Assembly: GCA_028713145.1 (NCBI GenBank)
Contig: JAQTOT010000005.1
Coordinates: forward strand, 1 to 32,418
From: Methylococcales bacterium
Lineage (GTDB): Bacteria; Pseudomonadota; Gammaproteobacteria; Methylococcales; Methylomonadaceae
Reading direction: 5' to 3'
Length of the DNA stretch: 32,418 nt
The notes below the pieces were generated by a model that saw only the letters and a program-made list of their open reading frames with translations, was not told the origin of the DNA and did not search any database. Every line of letters begins with the position of its first letter. The first letter of the stretch is position 1. Positions 25,687-32,418 of the stretch are shown in pieces. Both the position numbers and the translations under genes were made by a program.

Positions 25687-26490
25687 ATGAAAAAACTGCC
25701 TGCACTTTTATTTTTTGCATCGTCATTTGCGCTTGCGGATTCGCTTGCGCCTGTGATTGATAATTCGAATTATCCAATAGGTGTAACGCCGCAAGCACCA
25801 ATTCCTGCAAGTTCTACGATGAATAGCACGTTTGAAATGATGATGCGATTAGACGAAGCGCAGGCAGAAATTCAACAGCTAAACGGCAAGCTCGAAGAAC
25901 AAGCAAACCTAATTGCCGAACTCAAAAAGAAACAGTCGGCAATGTACGCGGATTTTGATGAACGTTTGCAGCAAATTGAAAATAAAGCGAGCGGTGCAAA
26001 ACCTGCTGCCGAAGCTGAACCTGCTGCAAAACCTGTTGAACCTATGCCAACAACACCTAAACCTGTTGCTGCGCCTGCGGCAAGTGCAACAACACCTGCA
26101 ACGGGTTCACAAACACCTTATCAGCAAGCCTTCGAAGCATTTCGTAATGGGCAAGTTGCCGAAGCAATTGCTCAATTTAGCGATTTACTTAGCAAAGATC
26201 CCAATAATCAACTTGCTAATAACGCGCAATTTTGGCTTGGCGAAGCATACCGTGTGAATAAAGATATTCCATCAGCTAAAAAAGCCTTTAGTGCGGTTTT
26301 GGAAAAATATCCAAATAGTCAAAAAGTGCCTGACGCGCTTTTAAAACTGGGTTCGATTGAAATGGATGCAAAAAATTCGGTAAAAGCCAAAGAACTTTTT
26401 ACGCGCGTGATTACCGATTATCCAACCTCGAAACCCGCTGAAGTTGCTGCGAAGAAGTTGCAACAACTCAATGGCACGCAAGCACAATGA
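25687..26490 (+). CDS. cpoB: Tol-Pal system protein CpoB/YbgF
   Basis: Signal peptide MKKLPALLFFASSFALA; coiled coil; TPYQQAFEAFRNGQVAEAIAQFSDLLSKDPNNQLANNAQFWLGEAYRV TPRs. Confidence 0.93.
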   Translation: MKKLPALLFFASSFALADSLAPVIDNSNYPIGVTPQAPIPASSTMNSTFEMMMRLDEAQAEIQQLNGKLEEQANLIAELKKKQSAMYADFDERLQQIENKASGAKPAAEAEPAAKPVEPMPTTPKPVAAPAASATTPATGSQTPYQQAFEAFRNGQVAEAIAQFSDLLSKDPNNQLANNAQFWLGEAYRVNKDIPSAKKAFSAVLEKYPNSQKVPDALLKLGSIEMDAKNSVKAKELFTRVITDYPTSKPAEVAAKKLQQLNGTQAQ

Positions 26491-27122
26491 TACGAATTAG
26501 CGAGATTTTTTATTCTCTTCAAGGCGAATCTAATACGGTCGGGCTTCCGACCGTTTTTGTACGTTTAACAGGTTGTCCATTGCGGTGTAATTATTGCGAC
26601 ACGGCGTATGCGTTTTCAGGTGGACAAAAAATGTCACTTGAAAATATTTTTGCTGAAATTCAAAAATATGATTGCAAAACCATTTGTGTTACAGGTGGCG
26701 AACCACTCGCACAACCCGCCTGTTTGGAACTATTAACAAAATTAGCAGACGAAAACTTTACCGTTTCGCTCGAAACCAGCGGTGCGTTAGACGTGTCAAA
26801 AGTGGATAAACGAGTTGTTAAAGTCATGGATTTAAAAACGCCAAGCTCGAGCGAAGCCCTAAAAAATCGCTATGAAAATATCGAATTTTTAACCGCGCAA
26901 GATCAAGTTAAATTTGTGATTGCAGGTGACGATGATTACAACTGGGCAAAAAAAATCATGACGGATTATGAGTTGCCGCGACGTTGCCAAATTTTATTTT
27001 CACCCGTCGTGCCAACGCAAAATCCGACCGAATTAGCAGAAAAAATTTTAGCGGACAAATTGCCCGTACGTTTTCAACTTCAACTTCACAAACTCTTGTG
27101 GCAAGACGCACAAGGAAAATAA
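26487..27122 (+). CDS. queE: 7-carboxy-7-deazaguanine synthase QueE (radical SAM)
   Basis: ISEIFYSLQGESNTVGLPTVFVRLTGCPLRCNYCDTAYAFSGG; VTGGEPLAQP. Confidence 0.97.
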   Translation: MIRISEIFYSLQGESNTVGLPTVFVRLTGCPLRCNYCDTAYAFSGGQKMSLENIFAEIQKYDCKTICVTGGEPLAQPACLELLTKLADENFTVSLETSGALDVSKVDKRVVKVMDLKTPSSSEALKNRYENIEFLTAQDQVKFVIAGDDDYNWAKKIMTDYELPRRCQILFSPVVPTQNPTELAEKILADKLPVRFQLQLHKLLWQDAQGK

Positions 27123-27803
27123 ATGCAAAAAAAAGCAGTCGTTTTACTTTCAGGCGGACTGGATTCCGTAACCGTTTTGGCAATGGCACAAGCGCAAGGT
27201 TATGAATGCTACGCGCTGAGTTTTGATTACGGGCAACGCAATAAAGCCGAATTACAAGCAGGTGAAAAAATCGCCGCTGATTATGGCGTAGTGCGAAAAG
27301 TCGTCAGTTTAGGTCTTGGAACAATTGGCGGCAGTGCGCTAACAGATTCTGACATCGCCGTGCCACAAACATTGGAAACAGGCATTCCCGTCACTTACGT
27401 TCCTGCCCGAAACACCGTTTTTCTATCGCTGGCACTTGGATGGGCAGAAGTGTTGCACGCGCAAGATATTTTTATCGGGGTGAATGCAGTGGATTATTCG
27501 GGTTATCCTGATTGCCGCCCTGAATTTATTGCCGCATTTGAAACGATGGCAAATTTAGCGACAAAAGCGAGCGTTGAAGGTCAACCGTTTAAAATTCACA
27601 CGCCACTGATTCATTTGAGCAAATCGCAAATTATTGAAGCAGGTACAAAACTCGGGGTGGATTATCGACAAACCGTTTCATGCTATTCTGCCAATGAAAA
27701 CGGCGAGGCTTGCGGAACGTGTGATGCGTGTCGGTTACGCAAAGCGGGATTTGACGCAGCGGGGATTGACGATTCAACGCGCTACACCGCAAACATATCG
27801 TAA
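27123..27803 (+). CDS. queC: 7-cyano-7-deazaguanine synthase QueC
   Basis: [68 protein letters not shown]. Confidence 0.97.
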   Translation: MQKKAVVLLSGGLDSVTVLAMAQAQGYECYALSFDYGQRNKAELQAGEKIAADYGVVRKVVSLGLGTIGGSALTDSDIAVPQTLETGIPVTYVPARNTVFLSLALGWAEVLHAQDIFIGVNAVDYSGYPDCRPEFIAAFETMANLATKASVEGQPFKIHTPLIHLSKSQIIEAGTKLGVDYRQTVSCYSANENGEACGTCDACRLRKAGFDAAGIDDSTRYTANIS

Positions 27804-27807
27804 TGAA

Positions 27808-27838
27808 GGGCAAATATAATTTGCTCCTACAGTTTTTT
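27808..27838 (+). terminator. Candidate terminator downstream of queC
   Basis: GGGCAAAT-ATA-ATTTGCTCC stem (one imperfect pair) followed by tacagttttttta. Confidence 0.5.
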
Positions 27839-27863
27839 TATTTTTACACAACGAGGCAACACC

Positions 27864-28106
27864 ATGAGCAAAGAAATTTCTAGCACCACCTTGATGTATT
27901 CAATTTTAGCCGTGAATAGCGAAGCGGACATTCAACGCGATTACCTTGATTCTGACGAAATTCCTGCCGATGACATCGAAAATGAAGAAGGGATTTTGGA
28001 CGATTTGGAACAAGCCTTGATGGAACTGATTGACGTTTATAAAGGTCGTTGCAAAGCTGAACCTGATTTACCATCAATTGATGAATTACTCGGCGGCGCA
28101 GAATAA
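27864..28106 (+). CDS. Small acidic hypothetical protein
   Basis: 80 aa, RBS gaggc upstream, stop directly abutting the next start codon; no family recognised. Confidence 0.65.
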   Translation: MSKEISSTTLMYSILAVNSEADIQRDYLDSDEIPADDIENEEGILDDLEQALMELIDVYKGRCKAEPDLPSIDELLGGAE

Positions 28107-28457
28107 ATGACCACCATTTACGGCATCACTAATTGCGACACCGTCAAAAAAGCGCGTGTTTGGTTTGATGATCATCAAATCGAATACACGTTTCACGATA
28201 TTCGCAACCAAGGTTTGACGCTCGAAACGTTAAAACAATTTGCTGCGCGGCTTGAAGATTGGCAAGTTTTGCTGAACCGTAAAGGCATGACATGGCGCAA
28301 ACTTTCACCTGAACAGCAACAACTTTGCTCAAGCATTGAAACCGCATTGCCGTTAATTGCTCAAAATCGCACCTTGATGAAACGCCCTGTGATTGATAAC
28401 GGGGCAGTTTTACTGGTCGGTTTTGATACGAGAGCGTACGAAAAACATTTTTTATGA
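28107..28457 (+). CDS. yffB: ArsC/Spx-family reductase, YffB-like
   Basis: MTTIYGITNCDTVKKARVWFDDHQIEYTFHDIRNQGLT; next to dapE as in enterobacteria. Confidence 0.9.
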   Translation: MTTIYGITNCDTVKKARVWFDDHQIEYTFHDIRNQGLTLETLKQFAARLEDWQVLLNRKGMTWRKLSPEQQQLCSSIETALPLIAQNRTLMKRPVIDNGAVLLVGFDTRAYEKHFL

Positions 28458-29584
28458 CAGACACGTTAGAACTTTTAAAAGAGCTGATTCGCCGCGAATC
28501 CGTTACGCCAAATGATGCGGGTTGCTTAGATTTAATCGCCAATCGCTTAACGCCGTTAGGTTTTGTTGATGAGCGGTTAAATTTTAATGACACTGAAAAT
28601 ATGTGGTTGCGTCGTGGCGAAGCAAAACCGCTGTTTGTATTTTTAGGTCACACAGACGTTGTGCCTGTGGGGGCGTTAAATTTGTGGGAATCGCCACCGT
28701 TTGAGCCAACTATTCGTGACGGTCAATTATACGGACGTGGCGCGGCAGACATGAAAGGCGGGATTGCGTGTTTCATTACTGCTGTGGAGCGATTTGTGAA
28801 AAATCACCCCAATCACGCAGGTTCGATTGCGATGATGCTCACTAGTGACGAAGAAGGTGCGGCAACCAATGGCGTGGTAAAAGTCGTTGACATACTTGAA
28901 AAACGTGGTGACAAAATCGATTGGTGTTTAGTCGGTGAACCGTCGAGTGATAAAAAAATCGGTGACGTAATTCGTGTCGGGCGACGTGGTTCATTGAATG
29001 CAAATCTAACCGTTCACGGCATTCAAGGTCACGTTGCGTATCCCGAAATTGCCGACAATCCAATTCATAAAATCACACCCGCGTTAAACGATTTGGTGAA
29101 TGAAGTTTGGGATGAAGGCAACGCATTTTTCCCAGCCACCAGTTTGCAAATCTCAAACATTCACAGCGGTGCAGGTGCTGAAAATGTGATTCCAGCGAAT
29201 GCGAATGTGCAGTTTAATTTGCGTTTTAGCACTGAACTTACCGACGAAATCATCAAACAACGCACCGAAGCAATTTTAAATCGACATGGTTTGAAATATG
29301 ACATCGTGTGGCGTTTGTCAGGAAATCCGTTTTTAACCTCAAACGGCGCATTGATTGATGCAGCGCACAGTGCAATTAAAAACGTCACAGGTTTTGAAAC
29401 ACTCGATGACACAGGCGGCGGAACATCTGACGGGCGTTTTATTGCGCCAACAGGCGCACAAGTTATCGAACTCGGCGCATTGAACGCGAGTATTCACAAA
29501 GTCAATGAACACATTGGCGTTGCCGATTTAGACGTTTTAAACAAAATTTACGAACAAATGCTGATAAATTTATTAGACATTTGA
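28454..29584 (+). CDS. dapE: Succinyl-diaminopimelate desuccinylase
   Basis: LLKELIRRESVTPNDAGCLDLI; FLGHTDVVPVG; YGRGAADMKGGIACFI; TSDEEGAATNG; GGTSDGRFIAPTGAQVIELG. Confidence 0.97.
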   Translation: MTDTLELLKELIRRESVTPNDAGCLDLIANRLTPLGFVDERLNFNDTENMWLRRGEAKPLFVFLGHTDVVPVGALNLWESPPFEPTIRDGQLYGRGAADMKGGIACFITAVERFVKNHPNHAGSIAMMLTSDEEGAATNGVVKVVDILEKRGDKIDWCLVGEPSSDKKIGDVIRVGRRGSLNANLTVHGIQGHVAYPEIADNPIHKITPALNDLVNEVWDEGNAFFPATSLQISNIHSGAGAENVIPANANVQFNLRFSTELTDEIIKQRTEAILNRHGLKYDIVWRLSGNPFLTSNGALIDAAHSAIKNVTGFETLDDTGGGTSDGRFIAPTGAQVIELGALNASIHKVNEHIGVADLDVLNKIYEQMLINLLDI

Positions 29585-29636
29585 CCTGCAAAAGCTCTCG
29601 CTTTGCGCCACTCTTTATTGTTACACGCAACGCCGC

Positions 29637-32418
29637 ATGAAACCTTTTCAAATCAATCTTATTGCATTTCTTAGCCTGCTGTTTTTTATCGTTTGGTTTG
29701 CACCACTCCCACAGGCTTGGCGAGTTCCCGACATTATGCCGCTTTGGCTACATACGTTTGCGGAATTCTTTGCAATTAGTGTTTCATGCTTGGTCTTTGC
29801 AATTGGCTGGCATTCTTATGGTTTAGAGCGTTCACGAAATGCGACCGTTCTAGCCTGTGGTTTTTTAGCAATTGGAATGATTGATTTAGCCCATACCTTA
29901 TCTTTTAAAGGTATGCCTGATTTTGTCACGCCATCGAGTGTTGAAAAAGCCATTGTGTTTTGGCTAATGGGACGCATGGTTTTTGCGGTTTTAATGCTAA
30001 GTGTTGCCACACAATCGTGGAAAATTGTCCTATCTCAACGCGAACGTTATGGTTGGTTAATCGCTAGTTTAAGCATCGTCGCATTGACGTACTGGATAGG
30101 CTTATATCATGATGATTTTTTGCCGAACCTGTTTGTGTCAGGAAATGGATTAACGTTATTTAAAATTGGCATGGAAGTCATCATTGCCTCAATAACACTC
30201 ATTGCTTCAATTCTTTTTTATCTCGAAACAACCAAACAAAACGCAAACTTTAAACTCTATAACGCGCCCAAACTTTGCACAGCAACTGCCATTACCGTGC
30301 TAAGTGAATTGTGCTTTATTCTCTACAGTGATGCGTCTGATTTGTTTAATTTGCTTGGGCATTTTTACAAAATCATTGCTTATATTTTTATTTATCACTC
30401 CCTTTTTATCAGTAACGTCGAGTTTCGTTTTGAGCAATTACAAACCGTTAGCGAGGACGTAAATGCCAAAAAAGAAACGCTACAAGCCATTATCGATAAT
30501 GTTCCAGCAGGTATTTTTTGGAAAGATACACAAGCCAAATACTTAGGCGCAAATAAACGATTTTTTCGCGATATTGGTATTCATAACGTCAACGAAATAC
30601 TAGGCAAAAATAATTTTGACGTATTTCTTAATTATCGTGATTTATATCCTGAGGATATTGATCGCTATGCTGAACATGATTATGACCTGATTAAAACGGG
30701 GATTCCTAAATTAAACTACGAAGAAACACTGGAAACGCCTGACGGCAAAAACGTAATTGTACTGATGAGCAAAGTTCCCATGCACGATAATGCAGGAAAT
30801 ATCATTGGAATTTTAGGTACTTACGTTGATATAACCGAGATTAAAAAAGCGCAGGCTATCGCCCAAAATGCCAACATCAGTAAAAGCGAATTTATCGCTA
30901 ACATGAGCCATGAAATTCGCACGCCCATGAATGCCATTTTAGGCATGATTCATTTAACACTTGAAACCGATTTAAATAACACGCAACGCAGTTATTTAGA
31001 AAAAGTACAGCGTTCATCAAATACGCTTTTAGGCATACTCAATGACATTTTAGATTTATCGAAAATTGAATCGGGCAAAATGGACATTGAATTGAGTGAA
31101 TTTAATCCATCGCAAGTGTTGCGCGAAGTCACCGAGTTATTCACGCCTAAAGCACAAGAAAAGAATTTAGAAATTTTTATCGACATTGATTCAAGAATGC
31201 CAATGACGATTAAAAGTGATGCACTGCGGTTTAAGCAAATCATCAGTAATTTAATTGGCAATGCGATTAAATTTACTACCGAAGGGGAAATTAAAATTTC
31301 TTTAAAAATCGTCTCTCAACGCTACGATGATTTACTGTTACAAATCGATGTTTCTGATACAGGAATTGGAATTAGAAAAGAAGAATTAAATAAATTATTT
31401 GAGTCATTTACCCAAAGTGACGCGACGATTACTCGCAAATTTGGTGGAACAGGATTGGGCTTATCCATTAGCAAACGATTAGTGGAATTGCTAGGTGGGA
31501 AAATTAGTGGCACGAGTAAATTTGGCAAAGGAAGTACCTTTTCATTCACGTTGCCTTGCACCTTAGGACAAGCCTACGATTGGGATGCAGATACACGCAA
31601 CTTAAAAAACCTTCGTGTTCTGTGTGTTGATGATAATCAAATCTCTGTCACCGTTTTAAAGCATATTTTGAGATTTTGGGGCATTTACGTTCAAGCCACT
31701 ACCTCACCACTTGAAGGGATTGAAAAAATTAAGCACGCGCATAAACAAGGCAAACCGTTTCATTTACTGCTTTTAGATTGGAAAATGCCTGAATTAGATG
31801 GATTAAATTTGATTAAAGAAGTGGAACGTTTAGGACTTCGTGAAAATTTAACCATCATTATGTTGACGGCTTTTGAACAAGATAAATTGCTTGCCGTGTC
31901 AGATGAAAGAAATGTGCAGTTTGATGCCATGATAAATAAACCCCTGACATCAGCAGACTTATTGAACACTATTTTGCACGCTTATCATGTACCAGATAAT
32001 TCGCAAAATGAATCAAAAGAAAGTTGTTATGACAAAGCGAAAAAACTCGGCAAAGCACGTCTTTTACTTGTCGAAGATGATGTGACTAATCAGCAAGTCG
32101 CTACGTTATTTTTAGAAAAAGCAGGCTTGGAAGTCATCATTGCAAATCACGGTAGTGAAGCCATTGACTGGCTTGAAAATAACAGTTGTGATGCCGTTTT
32201 AATGGATATTCAAATGCCGATAATGGACGGTTATCAAGCGACACGCTGTATTCGCCAAATGCTCAATCAAAAGAATTTACCGATTATTGCCATGACTGCT
32301 GCGGCACTCCAACATGATAAAAAATTATGTTTAGAGGCGGGCATGAATGACCATATCAGCAAACCCATCAATCCCGATTTGCTCATCGATACGTTAATAA
32401 AATGGATTAAGCCTAAAA
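29637..32418 (+). CDS. Hybrid sensor histidine kinase (MASE3-like membrane sensor, PAS, HisKA, HATPase, two receiver domains); truncated by the window end
   Basis: Open from ATG 29637 to the window end. N-terminal TM region MKPFQINLIAFLSLLFFIVWFAPLPQAW...IDLAHTLSFKGMPDFVTPSSVEKAIVFWLMGRM; HisKA FIANMSHEIRTPMNAILGM; REC1 LCVDDN..LLLLDWKMPELDG; REC2 LLVEDD..VLMDIQMPIMDG. Confidence 0.92.
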   Translation, partial: MKPFQINLIAFLSLLFFIVWFAPLPQAWRVPDIMPLWLHTFAEFFAISVSCLVFAIGWHSYGLERSRNATVLACGFLAIGMIDLAHTLSFKGMPDFVTPSSVEKAIVFWLMGRMVFAVLMLSVATQSWKIVLSQRERYGWLIASLSIVALTYWIGLYHDDFLPNLFVSGNGLTLFKIGMEVIIASITLIASILFYLETTKQNANFKLYNAPKLCTATAITVLSELCFILYSDASDLFNLLGHFYKIIAYIFIYHSLFISNVEFRFEQLQTVSEDVNAKKETLQAIIDNVPAGIFWKDTQAKYLGANKRFFRDIGIHNVNEILGKNNFDVFLNYRDLYPEDIDRYAEHDYDLIKTGIPKLNYEETLETPDGKNVIVLMSKVPMHDNAGNIIGILGTYVDITEIKKAQAIAQNANISKSEFIANMSHEIRTPMNAILGMIHLTLETDLNNTQRSYLEKVQRSSNTLLGILNDILDLSKIESGKMDIELSEFNPSQVLREVTELFTPKAQEKNLEIFIDIDSRMPMTIKSDALRFKQIISNLIGNAIKFTTEGEIKISLKIVSQRYDDLLLQIDVSDTGIGIRKEELNKLFESFTQSDATITRKFGGTGLGLSISKRLVELLGGKISGTSKFGKGSTFSFTLPCTLGQAYDWDADTRNLKNLRVLCVDDNQISVTVLKHILRFWGIYVQATTSPLEGIEKIKHAHKQGKPFHLLLLDWKMPELDGLNLIKEVERLGLRENLTIIMLTAFEQDKLLAVSDERNVQFDAMINKPLTSADLLNTILHAYHVPDNSQNESKESCYDKAKKLGKARLLLVEDDVTNQQVATLFLEKAGLEVIIANHGSEAIDWLENNSCDAVLMDIQMPIMDGYQATRCIRQMLNQKNLPIIAMTAAALQHDKKLCLEAGMNDHISKPINPDLLIDTLIKWIKPK

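Noticed and set aside
1-32418. CRISPR arrays, prophage genes, rRNA or tRNA genes
   Set aside because: No regular repeat-spacer pattern, no phage structural or integrase genes, and no tRNA/rRNA-like sequences noticed by eye; tRNAscan/minced would be needed for certainty.

Overview
The window is gammaproteobacterial chromosome, moderately AT-rich. I could not place the genus; Methylococcales or Thiotrichales are plausible. Most of it is housekeeping: mnmG (partial), gspJ/gspK, gph, ubiG, rdgB, UPF0149, TIGR02449-zapA-6S RNA (ssrS), a spermidine-synthase-like membrane protein, rimI, an M48 peptidase, alaC-hom, an NtrY-like kinase, tolB-pal-cpoB-queE-queC, arsC-like/yffB-dapE, and a truncated hybrid histidine kinase. 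Accessory insertions sit between these genes. They are a RelE/StbD-type toxin-antitoxin (TA) pair between ubiG and gph, a 1.7-kb Rpn-nuclease cassette, an orphan RTX/M10 metalloprotease, and a VapBC-like pair with an extra Phd-like antitoxin downstream of hom. The strongest candidate for something undescribed is the 10.3-12.0 kb cassette. It holds a divergent AT-rich gene of unknown function and an Rpn-family nuclease. It is bounded by 27-nt imperfect direct repeats (24/27), both of which spell the same C-terminal peptide NIVSIWK-stop of the upstream gene. The rpn gene also has an in-frame 12-bp repeat array and a plausible internal start for an intragenic C-terminal small protein.
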